A stretch of 64,000 bases of DNA from Gordionus sp. m RMFG-2023 (GCF_954871325.1 NC_088775.1:18081561-18145560), one strand, 5' to 3'. Counted from the first letter of the stretch, positions 24,847-36,968 are shown. The notes: generated by a model from the sequence alone, not told the origin. Made by a program: numbers and translations.

Positions 24847-25671
24847 GTTGATCCAATAAAATTCAAATTAAGACTGATTCATTTTTTAGATTTATTAAAA
24901 ATCCTTAAAATAATTCTATTAATCATTTTATATATATTATGTTTAACTAATTTTTTCTATTATAAAATAATCAAAAACGAATTAACGCACAAAGGCAATT
25001 TCATGGCTGTTTAGATGCTAAGAAATCATAATATCTCTTTTATGTCCAAAATGTTTATTAAATTAACCTAAATTAAGTTTCAATTTTTATATATAATTTT
25101 CTTCAATTTATAAGTATTATGATATTTTTAACAATAAAACAATAAAATTATTCTATACGTATCATTATTAATAAATAAAAATGCATTTCAATTTATTATG
25201 GCTAAAAAACCAATGATTTAGGAAGCCCCTTGAATTTGCCTCACCCCGTTATTGGGGCTTTTTGGATATTATTTTTACTTTTTCAAAAAGTAAAATTTAA
25301 AAAAAATGATTATATTCTTAAAATTTTTATAAGGTACCTTTATAGAGTATAGTTTTAGGAGGTATCTAATCATATATTATTTTTTATATTATCTAAAAAA
25401 ATCAGGAGCTCAATTTTGTAAAAATCGGTCCGACTAACCCCAGTCTCCCCTACCTTATAATGTGGTAAATTGGTCCAGCAAGGAAATCGGTATAAATATT
25501 GGTTGTTAATTTTTTTATTGATATTACACATTTAGTAAATAAAATTGAGATTTTTGTAAAAAAAAAATACGAAGAAATAATTAATATGACCAACATTCAA
25601 AATCATTTCTATTTAATCATCCTTTTTTTTATACTAATAAATTTATAATAAATTGCAACTGTATTAGATAC

Positions 25672-25779
25672 GCGCCGAATTGACGTTGCGCTGAATTGAC
25701 GTTGCGCCGAATTGTCGCCGCGCTGAATTGATGATGCGCCGAATTGACGCCGCGCCGAGTTTTCCGCGTCGAATTGACG
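25672..25779 (-). repeat. Phased AATTCRGCGC array, right arm
   Basis: Inverted counterpart of the left-arm array, with GCGCCGAATTGACG, GCGCTGAATTGACG and GCGCCGAATTGTCG units at about the same period, ending at the right terminus. Confidence 0.75.
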
Positions 25780-25795
25780 TGATACCAAATAAATG

Positions 25796-26049
25796 ATTTA
25801 GTTTTATTATTAATTCGATTTGGCCACATTTATTATTTATACTTTGAAACAAGACTCTTCGATTATTACTATAAATACGGCATAAATCAATATTAATTAA
25901 TAAATCCTTCCAACTTTGTTTATAAATATTTTATAATAGATAAAAGATGGCGTTTATTATTGAACAAAAAATAGAATCTTTAAACCATATGGAATAGTAT
26001 GATTTTTTTGCAAATCTGGGGTGACCTGTGTAATTGGTACCTATACGTC
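25796..26049. other. Non-genic stretch
   Basis: Short AT-rich segment between the foldback element and duplicated block copy 2. Nothing recognised. Confidence 0.5.
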
Positions 26050-28417
26050 TCTGATATAGTATAATAATTATTATCTTTTTAATTTCTAATATTTAAATTT
26101 TTTTTAGGATATGATTAACCCTTGAGTAATATAAGAAAAAGGAACTCGATTGAATTGGGTATGTCAAACTTAATAACTCACTCAGAATTAAAAATTTTTT
26201 AATCTCTACATTAAGCTTTAATTTTTTTTAAACCAATATAGCGAGTTTGAATAAATAATATTAATTTTAAATTCTGTAAATATTTGTGCAAAGTATCAAA
26301 AATAAATCAATTTTATATTTTTACCATAAATATACTTAAAACATGCCATAATTTGATTTTTAACAAAAATTATAGGGACTAAATATCTGTTTTTGCTTCC
26401 AACAAGTTTATATCTTAAAAACTATTCAATAAAAAAAGCCTCAAACTATACAGTGACAGTTTATCTTAGCATGGTTTTTTATAGTAAAAATTTAAAAAAA
26501 TTTAAAGTCAAGGGTTAAATTTGTATTAAAGAGAATTTCAAAAACAATTTTTAATTACTTAACGATATACTTTTATTTAGTGTGGCCTATATTCATTTTT
26601 GAAAAATCAGCTGTACAATATTTATTTTGAGGACCCAACCCATCATTTAGGTGTATTAAATAAGCCTTTTATCTCCTCCAGCGATGCAGTTGTTTTTAAT
26701 TATATATATTTTTTAAATATTGAAAAATAGCATTCGTAAATCCATATAATGTTGTTTAAAAAGCTAGTTATTAGAACCGAATTTGTCCTGGGTTTTCTTT
26801 AATTCATCTTTAAAAAGCCGATTTAGACTCAGCGGAAACGTTAAAAGGAGACAGAATTTCCTTTAGAACACCTAAGTCAAATAAATAAGATTGTTCTTTA
26901 ACATCTGAAATAAATGGATGCCGGCTCAAACTGATTTGGATATTCAAAGAAAGAATGCCAAAATTTTTTATTGTTATTTTTTTAAAGGATATAATTTATA
27001 TGTTTTGATAAAAAATAAATTTTATTCAAGAGAATTATTTAAGGATTAAATCTATTACTCATGTCATATATATTGAGCACAAAGTTTTTAAAGATTATTT
27101 CTCGTTCAACCTGCACACGGCCTAGTCAAGGGGGAAGAAATTTGTCTGTTATCGTTAATAACTTTTTAGATATTAAGGTTTCCTCCCTACACCTCCACCC
27201 CCTTCTCCTCTAAAAATGCATACATTGTATTTTATCACCATAAACAAAAATTTAAAAGAAAAATTTGTAAAAGTTAAAAATTTATTAAAATAACGACTAT
27301 AATTTAGAATTTTTAGAAAAAAAAGCGTTAAAGGTGAAAAACCCAAATTATTTTTATAAAAATCTAACATAGCCAAAGTCTTACTATAAGTTGATCTAAA
27401 GACCCTCAATAAAATATTTGTGGGAAAAATTTACTTAGTGCCCCCCCCCCCATTTTAGCTACGCCTATGAACCGCATCTAATAAAAATGTTTAATTCACT
27501 CTGAAATTCCCATTTTTCCTATTTTTTTAAATGTCTGGGCCACCATTTTATGAGTGGAGACTAACAATAAAAAAAAATTTCTGATTTGAACTATAATATA
27601 TTTAATTTTACACTTTATAGATTGCTCAAAATAAAAGTAACTTTAATGTTTCTCGTATGAACTCTGAATCTTATATTAAAAATATCATATATAGTATTTT
27701 TTATAAATTTATGTCTTTTTGGGATATAAAATACAGGGGTATTTCGGAATCTCGAAATTTTATATCATCTATTAAGAGCAATTTTTTAAATTTTATGTCT
27801 GATTTGACTAAAAATGTATTCCAGCATATGTAGAATAAGGGTTCGTCCAAAGTCAAAATTTCATTTAAAAAAATTAGTTCATTATTGAAATTTACGAAAT
27901 CGAATGAGAATCATTTTTTAAAAGGAAAAGTTTTAACCATGAATTTAAGGCATATTTACATTTAAATTTGGTGTATTTTTTAATTTATATGAATCTATTA
28001 AAAAGTTAACTACAAAATTGTCTAAAAATCAATGTTGGTATTCTATTAGTACCGGAATACATTTTAGTTCAAATCAGATTTTGAAATTTAGAAATTTTGT
28101 CTTCAGAAATTGATATGATTCCGAATCCCAATCAATTACATATAATAATATTATCACTGACGATGGATTCATTACAAGTGTACATCGATTATGACACCAT
28201 TTTGATTATGCCTAGCATATATATATTTAAAATTTTAATGTACGTTATAAAATAACATACTCTGCCTCACAATTATTCCAAGACTATTCTCACAAGAAAA
28301 TATGTATTTACCAAGCCAAATTTAAATTTAAACCTTTATGGATTCTATATAAGTTACCAACTACACTTTAAAATACATTATTATAAATGAATCGTCTGTC
28401 TGGGTATTATTATATGT
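26050..28417 (+). repeat. Diverged duplicated block, copy 2 (first part)
   Basis: Collinear with 16.9-18 kb, starting near TAATAATTATTATCTTTTTA (26055; compare 16935). It contains GAACCGAATTTGTCCTGG, TTACTCATG and TGTCTGGGCCACC. It carries extra sequence not in copy 1, including a hAT-related scrap at 27170-27470, and is cut at 28417 by the hAT at 28426-33944. Confidence 0.55.
27170..27470. mobile_element. Remnant of a CAGTGGCGTAGC-type hAT
   Basis: The right edge reads CATAGGCGTAGCTAAAATGG when reverse-complemented, followed by a G run. This resembles the end of the hAT at 28978 (CAGTGGCGTAGACAAGGGGG). The left edge is only suggested by a C/T-rich tract at 27180-27210. No duplication was found. 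Confidence 0.4.
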
Positions 28418-28977
28418 CATATATCTAGACATGTGCGCCGCCGCCGGTGGTTTTTGAGCACGCCGACGCCGCCGCCAAAAAAATGTTGGCGCTCAATACG
28501 CCGCCGCCGATATAAAAATTCGGCGGCGTGGCAGCGTGATACATATTTTTTTTTATTATAAATAATATTTATGAATTGTAATTAAAGGAAAAATATTAAA
28601 TATTTTTTGAATTATTAAAAAATGCGATTTTATTTTTTAAAATCAATTAATATTATTTGCTATAAATTTGATTTGTAACAATCCATATAATACACTTTCG
28701 CTCACTTTGGGCAGGTCTATGACCAACGTGCTAGATAAAATAAGATTAGGACATTAAAATAGAAAAGGTATTGATACTATTCTAGCTTTTATTCTTTTAA
28801 TTTTTGATGCTTCAAATATTTTTAATAAAACCATAATGCAATTTACAACTCGTTATATAAAATTTATTTTTTATCATAAAAGGTAATTTTAATTAATGAT
28901 TTTTATTTTGTTGCCATTATAACATATATAAAAATAGCTGGACTAAAACAATTATAATGGATGCAGCATTGCAATAC

Positions 28978-31900
28978 CAGTGGCGTAGACAAGGGGGGGG
29001 GGGTTTGGGGTCGAACCCCCCCTTCCCCCCATGGAAATTTTTTTTTTTTTTAAAAATGTTTTTTTTTAAATTTTTTTTTCTTTTTTTTTTTTTTTATAAA
29101 ATAAAAAATTATTATTTTTTTATTGCGAATAATTATATTTAAAAAACGGTTTCAATTTAGAGAAATAAGATAATATATTATATATAATACAATATGAATA
29201 TGAATATCACAATGAAATATATTTATAAAAAAAGGAGTTTTAATTTTAAATGATCACATCGTTTAAAAATATATATAAATTATATGAACTAAAATATTAA
29301 ATAACAATAAAAGAATAAAGATATATTGTATGTAAATAATTTCTGGCATAGTTAAATTTATTAAATAACAATAAAGATATTTTGTAAATATTTTCTGGCT
29401 TGGCATAGTTAAATTAGATATTTAAAAATTTAATTATTAAATATATATTTTTAAACTATATAGATAGTTTGTAAATTTTAATTTTTTATAATTTTTAAAT
29501 ATGGATATCCGTAAGTTTTTTCGTCAACAACAAAAAGAAAAAGGTAAATAAAAATTTAAAAATTTAAGTTGTGTAATTTGAATTAGAAATGTATATAGAT
29601 ATAGATGTTGCTCTTGCTAGTAAAAATCAGCCATCAGTTGAGTTTGTTTTCGTTGTATCCTCAGATGACGAAGGTAATGGTATTATTTATAATATCTTTT
29701 ATTTAAATCTTGCAATTAGAAAGACCAAAATCGATCAAGAATAATTATAATTATTGATGCTATCATTTGGTAGGGAGGCAGGGCTTGGCGTTAAGAGCTC
29801 ATAGGATATCTTCTGGCCCCCTAACGCTTACATCCCCTTCTCACAATGAAGGAAATTTCAAGGAATTATTGAAATTTTTATGTAATAATAATGACAACTA
29901 CCTAAAGCTTTTTGAAAGCTCCTCTAAAATGCTACTTACCTAAGTCTCACTATTCAAAATGAAATAATATCAATATGCAATCAGTTTATATTAAAGGAAG
30001 TTTCTTCAAAAGTCAAAGCATCACCATTTTTTAGTGTTTTGGCGGATGAAACTTCCGATATTGGTAATATTGAACAACTAATTATAAAATGAAGGAACTA
30101 ATTGTTCAATATATTGAATTACCTGACACTAAGTCAGAAACGATTGCTAATCAAATTATTAAATCACTTCAAAACCTGGATTTAAATTTAAATCTACTGA
30201 GAGGCCAAGGGTACGATGGAGCTCCCTCGATGAGTGGGCATGTTAAAGGGGTCCAGTCAAGAATTAGAGAGCTTTATAGCACAGCTCTTTATGTTCACTG
30301 CAGTTCACATTGCCTGAATTTGATGATAACTGAGGCATGTGAAATTAGAGACATCCGGAACAGTTTACATAAAAAGATTTTGATTTAATTGAAATTTATT
30401 AGATTTTATTATGTATTATAGATATCTTTATATAATTTTTATATATTTTTCAAAATTTAGAAACAATATCGTCGGTTTGTGACTTCTTTACCCCACCCAA
30501 GAAGAGGGAGATTTTTACCCAAACGTTCGATGAAATTGATTCAAAAAATTCAAAAAAAAAATTCAAAAGATTTTGTCCCACAAGATTCATTGAAAGACAA
30601 CAATCGGTGAAGGTTTTCATCGAGTTATATGAGGTTATTTTTGCGGCAATAGAATCATACATATTACGCAAAGAAAAAGATTCCGCAGATGCGGAAAATC
30701 TTTTACAGGCTATTACGAAGCCTCAATTTTTAATTTCAATTCAATGTGTTTATTTTTTTATTTAATTATACATATGATTTTAGCAAAATGTTACAAAAAA
30801 TTGATTTGGATTTAAGGGAGGTTATGAATAGGGCAAAGGATATTGTTGAAATATTAACAAATATCAGAGATAATGCGGATGAAAAATTTCACGAAATATA
30901 TGAGAAAGTAAAGGAGATCGCTAATATGTTTGGGATTGAAATTTTTAAACCTAGAGTAGTTTCTAGACAATCCAATCGCGCAAATATTGATGCATCTACG
31001 ATTGAGAATTTTTATAAAATTAACATTTTTATTCCACTTATTGATACATTTTTATTTCAATTAAAGGAAAGATTTATAAGTCACAATTTTATTTTAAAAA
31101 GCTTTTATTTTCTTTTGCCGGTTGAGTCTGAATTGTTGATTACACTTGAAACGCGAGAGGATATTAAGAACATCTCAGAGTTTTATTCTGATGATTTATT
31201 AGGGTCGTATGATAAGTTACTTTGTGATGTCGAATTTTGGTATAAAAATGTACTCTTTGAGACCAAAAAATGCTTTGCAGGCCCTTTCCATGTGTAATTG
31301 CACTTTAGATTCCCTGCCCAATATCAAAACATTGTTTTTTATTTTAGCTACTTTACCGATTAGTACCTGCACTAATGAAAGGTCTTTTTCAACTTTGAAA
31401 AGGTTAAAAACCTATTTAAGAAATAGCACCGGTGAAAACCGTTTAAATGGATTAGCCCTATTAAATATTTATAAGGAGATTATTCTAGATAAAAATTTGA
31501 TTCTAGATGAATTAGCCAAATCTCAGAGAAAAGTAGACCTCTCTTTATAAATTCAAATCATATAATTGTAATATTTTCTTAGTCATAAAATTTTTAAATG
31601 TAAAACTTAATTATAATGAATTTTTAGTCATGATATTTTTATACTATATTTAATAATAGTATTGCACCTGCAATAAGAATTATTTATATAATATACTCAT
31701 TTGTATTAAATATAACTGTTAAATTATATTTTTTTAAATTGCATACAAGAATTACTTATATTTTATTGTAATTTTATTTTTTTAAAATATGGATATTTAC
31801 AATCAATTTTTAAAATAGTAATCTGTATAAAATTTCTAATTTTGAAATTTATTTTTTGTATATAAAATAAACACATAGTTAAATAAAGGGTTTATACTAA

Positions 31901-32474
31901 ATAAAATTGTTAAATTGTATTTTTTTAGCAAGAATTACATATTTTATTTTTTTAAAATATAGTTATTTACATTCAATTTTTAATATAATAATCTGTATAA
32001 AATTTATATATTTTGAAATTTATTTTTTTATATATTATTAAAATAAATACATAGTTAAATAAATAAAGTTAATAAAAAATAAAATCTCTGCAAAATATTG
32101 TTATATGCAAAAATTTAATTAAAATAATTATTTTTAACATAGAATAAGATATATTGAGTTGATCACAAAATTGGAAGGTTTGGGGGGAGGCAAATTTTTT
32201 TTACATCGAATAGATTGAATTAATATACAATTTACTAAACATTGATAACATTTTCAAAATAATGCTTTCAGTCGCTTATTAATTATAAATTTGGCAAAAA
32301 TTTTAATTCTAATATTTTTTAATAATTATGCTGGCCTGGGTATAATACACAAAATATTGGCAAATTTTGATAAAAGGGTTTGGGGGCGAAGCCCCCCAAA
32401 AAATTTTCAACCCCCCCCCCCCCAAAAAAAATTCCCCCCCCCCCCCCCCCCATGGATCAATCCTGGCTACCCTG
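28978..32474 (+). mobile_element. TTF/ZMYM-type hAT nested in a hAT
   Basis: The ends read CAGTGGCGTAGACAAGGGGG and, from the right, CAGGGTAGCCAGGATTGATC, followed inward by long G or C runs. This is the terminus typical of hATs whose transposase resembles TTF-type or ZMYM1-like proteins. No 8-bp duplication is recognisable (TGCAATAC against TAACAAAA), so it is the least certain border here. The coding region lies at 29501-31550 on the plus strand. Confidence 0.7.
29501..31550 (+). pseudogene. TTF-type (ZMYM1-like) hAT transposase, broken
   Basis: The family segments appear in order. MDIRKFFRQQQKEK at 29501 is the usual start. SHNEGNFKELLKFL at 29835-29875 follows. FFSVLADETSDIGNIEQL at 30030-30080 includes the first catalytic aspartate. 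30089-30388 has LRGQGYDGAPSMSGHVKGVQ with the second aspartate region, then HCSSHCLNLM with the conserved CxxH-type pair. 30746-31297 is the long helical insertion. The dimerisation domain, STCTNERSFSTLKRLKTYLR, lies at about 31360-31440. Frames change between these parts, so at least five breaks exist. An intact homologue would be about 700 residues and nearly all of that length is traceable. DUF4371 is the family name usually attached. Confidence 0.85.
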
Positions 32475-32489
32475 TAACAAAATATAGTA

Positions 32490-33690
32490 TATCCTTGCAA
32501 CTAAAACCTTCTTTTGCATGGAAACATTTTAACTCCTTAATATTAAATACTGACACAAATAATAAGAGAACCAATGTTGCTACAGATAAAGTCTTTTGTA
32601 ATATATTGCAAATAGAACTTGATAAAAATGTCTTTTGTAATATATGCTTGCAAATAGAACTTGATAAAAATGGTGAGGATGAAAATAATTATTCATTTTC
32701 AGAGTAAATTTTTTGATTATTTTAAAAATATTTGTGAATTTTTTAATTAGTTATCCAATCAAATCTTTATCAAAAAATATCAACATAACTTATCATGTAA
32801 AGAAGAAATATCTAAAAAAAATTAGAGTTATTTTTCAAACCCATTGTAAAAGATACAACTGACCCTATAAAAGATAAAAAAATCTGGTAAAAAAAATTGT
32901 TGAATTTTTATCCATCCAAAAAGGAATTACTATAAATTTATCCTTATTATTTCGTAGTGAAATTAAAAATCATTTAATTGTAAAAGAATATGATAATCCT
33001 CCCATAGCATCCCTTAAACAAAATATGTTTACTAAATTTGATCATAGATTTCCAATAACCGATCTTCAGGTAGTATTTTAAAATACATAAATTATTTTTT
33101 ATATTATTTCCTTTGTTTTATTTTTTTACTTAGGTGTTAAGAGCACATTTGGATCCTCTTTTTCAATTAATAAACATAGTAAATGAATATTTAAAGGAAA
33201 AAAATATTACTCCGGTGCAATTTTTATGTCAAGTTAATAAACTACCAAATCAAATTTATTGTATAATTTAGAACAAAAAATAATCAGAAAATATTAACGG
33301 GCAAGAAGTCAAATTATAAAATTAGCAAGGAATATTTTATTCACTCTCTACGGCCTTACACTGACGAATTAAACGAATGTGAAACGACGGAAGTTGCTTC
33401 AAAACTCGATTATCTTAAGTCATTAACTACGAAACATCCATCTATTCATAACAATAACCTGGAACAACAAGACTATTTAACTAGTTTAGAAAAAGAGTGT
33501 TATTCATTATTTTTGCCTTATAATTTAGAGATAAAAGATGTCTTCGATTTTTGGAAGATAAGAGCATTGGATCTTCCTAAACTTTCAATATTAGCTAAAA
33601 AGGTCTTGTGCGTTCCAGTACTAGCACCCAGTGAGCGTGTATCTTCCATAGCTGGACTCACTAAAGATCATTATTATGATAAATCTAAAT
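32490..33690 (+). pseudogene. Outer hAT transposase pieces (BED finger and dimerisation domain), broken
   Basis: These belong to the 28426-33944 element. 32510-32700 starts with LKPSFAWKHFNSL and continues to VFCNICLQIELDKNG, a BED zinc finger with its CxxC pair. Within it a 45-base tandem duplication repeats VFCNI-LQIELDKN. 33140-33230 gives LDPLFQLINIVNEYLKEKN. 33530-33690 gives VFDFWKIRALDLPKLSILAK and VPVLAPSERVSSIAG, the C-terminal dimerisation motif with SER. The catalytic middle of the protein is not present between them, so this is an internally deleted, inactive copy. Confidence 0.7.
32586..32671 (+). repeat. 45-bp tandem duplication in BED finger coding sequence
   Basis: Two adjacent copies, starting with GTCTTTTGTAATATAT and ending TTGATAAAAATG, differ by a short insertion in the second copy. 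Only the second copy preserves the CxxC pair of the zinc finger. Confidence 0.7.
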
Positions 33691-33952
33691 AAAATAATAT
33701 TTATACATGATAATTATAACTTAATAAAATCATTAAATTATAGTTATAAACATAATAAAGCATAAATTTTATTTTAAAAGTGTTTCCAATGAATTTTTAA
33801 TTTTAATTAAAAAAATTTAAGCTAGAAAAATATTTGACGCCGCCGCCGATTATTGTGGCGGCGTTTAAATCGATTCGCCGCCGCCAGCCGATCATTTTAA
33901 AAAAAGAAGCGCCGCCACCGAAATGCTGTCGGCGCACATGTCTACATATATC

Positions 33953-34720
33953 CCAATATTATTTAATATAATATCTTCTGTTAAAAAAATTAAGCTTGCC
34001 CTTCGACTTAATTTGGATTTTAAATTGCGATTTAGTATTGTCTAAATAGCGCTAAGTTAGAACACCCTATTTTAGTTTGTTTTAAGTATTTGGCGGCATT
34101 TGTTATTTTTTTCTCGTTTAAAAAATTTTTTTTTTTGGCCTTTTAGAAATAGGCTGACATGAAGACGTCCCTAACATTTTATATTCGATTATTTTTAAAA
34201 ATATATAGCTTTATGCTAAGTAAAATATTTGTTATATAAATATTTGCGAAACAAAATCGACATTTTGAAAAGTAAATATTCACGTTTTGCAAAGTGTAAT
34301 GAAGGTGTGAACTTTTCTATTGGTAGCGGAGCTCTAATCACACATAACAAAACCTGGATAGCCTAAAAGCTGGCGTAGAACATTCACATTACGAATACAA
34401 ATGAACAATGCAATTATTATACGAATATGTATATCATTATATTTAGCAAAAAGATAAAATAAAAATAAAGTAAACATTGTACAAGTAATAAATATAAATC
34501 ACGAAAAATAATTGTCTATATTATTCTCCAAATAATTTATTATATATTAAATTGTTAAAAATAATCTCACCCCCCCCCCCCCCCCTTTCCCCAAAAAAAT
34601 AATAAATAAATTGCAGTGTTACATAAAAATAATAATACTCTTATATTCATTAGAAAATAGAAAAAAAATACAATAAAAAAATATATGCAGATAAAAAGCT
34701 TTATACGATAATTCTATTAG
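33953..34720 (+). repeat. Diverged duplicated block, copy 2 (second part)
   Basis: Continues copy 2 beyond the hAT insertion. GCTCTAATCACACATAACAA, CCTGGATAGCCTAAAAGCTG and ATACAAATGAACAATGCAAT match 18355-18450, and AAAAAGCTTTATACGATAAT matches 18655. It includes a C run of about 18 bases at 34570. Confidence 0.55.
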
Positions 34721-35148
34721 CACGGACTAGGGATGTAAATTTCCAGGGAACAACGGGTAATCTCCTTTTTAAAAATATTTTACAGATTTTATAAATATAT
34801 GATTTTGATTATTTTGTTCGTTATCTTCATTTGACTATGAAAATGATTACAGATAAGAGATTGAACACCGAAAATCGTATAATTTGTCATTTGCAGAAGT
34901 TGTTTCCCCTAACTAGAGATATATTCTTATAAAAACCAATTTCCTGAACTTACAAATTTTTAAAATTCTATTTAGAGATTCCGAATTATAAGTATAAAAA
35001 TATAAAGTATTACCATAATTTTTTAACAGGCTAATTCTCAAAACTCTACTTGACTATCAAGTTAGGCTAAATAACTTTAAGGAATCCCTCCTAGTTTTAT
35101 CTATAAACAGTTGTTTTCCTTAAATGAGACTAACAATGTTGTTGGAAT
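34721..35148. other. Non-genic stretch
   Basis: AT-rich; no gene or paired repeat seen. Confidence 0.5.
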
Positions 35149-35156
35149 ATATATTT

Positions 35157-35419
35157 CAGAGAACTTCAGGCCCATGTATGTATTTTAATTTTTTTAAAAT
35201 ATACCTGGGCAGACCTAAAAATTTTTTAAAAAAAATACCCAGGTCGGGCTCTATATTTATAAGAGAATATTTTAAATTGCTTTTATTAGCTATAAAAATT
35301 AAAAATAAATGTAATATATTTTAATAAAATCCGGGGCTTGAAAATGTAAAACAAGAACAGTGCGGAAAAATTTTTTAAATGCCGGCCTAACATGCAAATG
35401 ATATCTCTGCAGGTCTCTG
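35157..35419. mobile_element. hAT-type MITE related to the 47359 element
   Basis: A 263-bp element with ends CAGAGAACTTCAGGCCC and, from the right, CAGAGACCTGCAGAGATATC. The right end aligns over about 30 bases with the left end of the hAT at 47359 (CAGAGACCTGCAGAGGCACC, then CATTTGCA). Flanks ATATATTT and ACATATTT are 7 of 8 identical. It is non-coding and was probably mobilised by that family's transposase. Confidence 0.75.
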
Positions 35420-35427
35420 ACATATTT

Positions 35428-35953
35428 TATAATTGGCTTTCTACTAAATTTTGAATTGGCAATTTTTTATTTGCAATATCCTTAAAAGCAAATTAAGTCC
35501 AGGAGTTAGTTGCAGACCCGATGAATTCAATATTAATTTCTTACAAGTGCCCATGCTTTCTTCTTATTATTGCATCTTCAGTTATTATGGTGTTATTTTT
35601 TGTGTTTTCTATTCTCTCAATCACTTCCCCCGTAGGCATATTGGCTCCTGTTTCAATTAATTTATAGAATATGGGGCTGCTATAATAAAATTTATAATAC
35701 CCCCTCTTATATTCGCTCACCCATCACTAATCAGATCAGATTTTTATTTTAATCTAATCTTATTATTATTATATTTTTAATTCTTCTTCATTGTTTAACA
35801 AATTTATACTGATTAATAAATATCTTAAAGGTAATGCAAATGAAGGTTTTATTAAAATAATTTCTCCCAATACATATAATGAGTTATGAAAAATTTGACT
35901 AAAAACGGCTGTTGCAAATTAATATCAAGTTTACTTTGATTTTCAGATGATTC
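35428..35953. other. Non-genic stretch
   Basis: No gene recognised. A short open frame at about 35451-35660 has no motif that I can name. Confidence 0.5.
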
Positions 35954-35961
35954 ATTAGCAC

Positions 35962-36847
35962 TAGGCCTAAAACGAATTATTTGTTATTTGATATTCGATT
36001 CGTATTTTACGAATACGAATAACACAATTATTCGATTCGTAATTTCGAATCGAATATGAATAATGAGGAAAATTATTCGTATTATTCGAAATTATTTATA
36101 TATAAATATTCGTAATTATTCGCAAATATTTTATTGCAAGTAAAATAAAAAGAAGTAATTAAATTTTCCTAGTGGATATCATTTTGTTCTATTTTTCCTA
36201 TTATCAAATATCAAATCATAACAAGTTATATTTGCTGAAAAAGTTTAATGGAAGAAAAGGAAAAGCTTCAAAGTAAAATATAATTATTTTATTTTGATTT
36301 ATTTTACTTTGATTGTTTTTCTTTAATCATTTTTGATGTTATGAACAAGTCAAAACATTTTTATAGAGTTTTCCTCTTTCCCATATTCTCGAGCTCCTGG
36401 CAGATAAATAACTAAATTTTTTTGACTAGTTCTTATTATTTGATTAGGAAAATCCTTTTCCCATTTAGCAACCTTATTTTTGGCAAATTTTAAAGACAAT
36501 CTAATTCAGATAGTGCATTATAATATCTTCATCCTCTATTACATTGTCATAATCACCTCTAAAAATTATATTAGTAATTTAATAAAGGAAACTTATGCGA
36601 CTAAAGTATTTTTAATAAATTCTATAAATTTTGTTATATTTTATATGCAAAAATGACAATTAGTTTAGAAAATCCTTAAAAGTGTCATCTTTAAACATCT
36701 GTAAAAATTTTTTTGCAAAATATTTTATAAGCTTTAGAAAAATTTTCGAATCGAATATTCGACGAATCGAAACGAATAATGATTTTATTATTCGTACGAA
36801 TACGAATAGCGCAATTATTCGATTCGATTCGTTTTTTTGTAGGCCTA
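35962..36847. mobile_element. Non-autonomous hAT, 886 bp
   Basis: A perfect 8-bp target duplication ATTAGCAC (35954-35961 and 36848-36855). The ends are TAGGCCTAAAACGAATTATT and, from the right, TAGGCCTACAAAAAAACG. Subterminal zones carry many ATTCGATTCG and ACGAATACGAAT words. A possible N-terminal transposase remnant on the minus strand near 36360-36560 is too worn to be sure. Confidence 0.9.
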
Positions 36848-36968
36848 ATTAGCACATAAAATGTTTTATTTGCATTGTATCCTTTTATTGGAAATAATTA
36901 ATAATCTGTATTAAATTAATTATAAATATATCTCCTAGTCTAAGTGATCAATTAAGACGAGTATTTTG

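Larger units (their letters stand above)
21019..25786. mobile_element. Second foldback transposon with 9-bp target duplications
   Basis: A perfect 9-bp duplication AAATAAATG lies at 21010-21018 and 25787-25795. The ends read GGTTCCACGTCAATTCGG and, from the right, GGTATCACGTCAATTCG, clearly related to the ends of the element at 3627-13143 (GGTTCCATGTCAATTC). The arms are 21019-21406 plus 24204 to about 24600 on the left, and about 25040-25786 on the right. They include a CAATTCGGCGC array, then single-copy sequence with CCTTGCTGGACCAATTTACC and AGGGGAGAC. The left arm is split by a hAT (21407-24195). The centre holds a MITE fragment. No coding sequence belongs to the element itself. Same family as the 3627 element on terminal sequence and duplication length. 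Confidence 0.85.
28426..33944 (+). mobile_element. hAT transposon with GCC-repeat subterminal zones
   Basis: A perfect 8-bp target duplication CATATATC (28418-28425 and 33945-33952). The ends are TAGACATGTGCGCCGCCGCC and, from the right, TAGACATGTGCGCCGACAGC. About 110 bases at each end are packed with GCCGCCGCC/GGCGGCG, in strong contrast to the AT-rich interior. It inserted in duplicated block copy 2 and was later invaded by another hAT at 28978-32474. Without that insertion the element would be about 2.0 kb, carrying only parts of a transposase. Confidence 0.93.
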
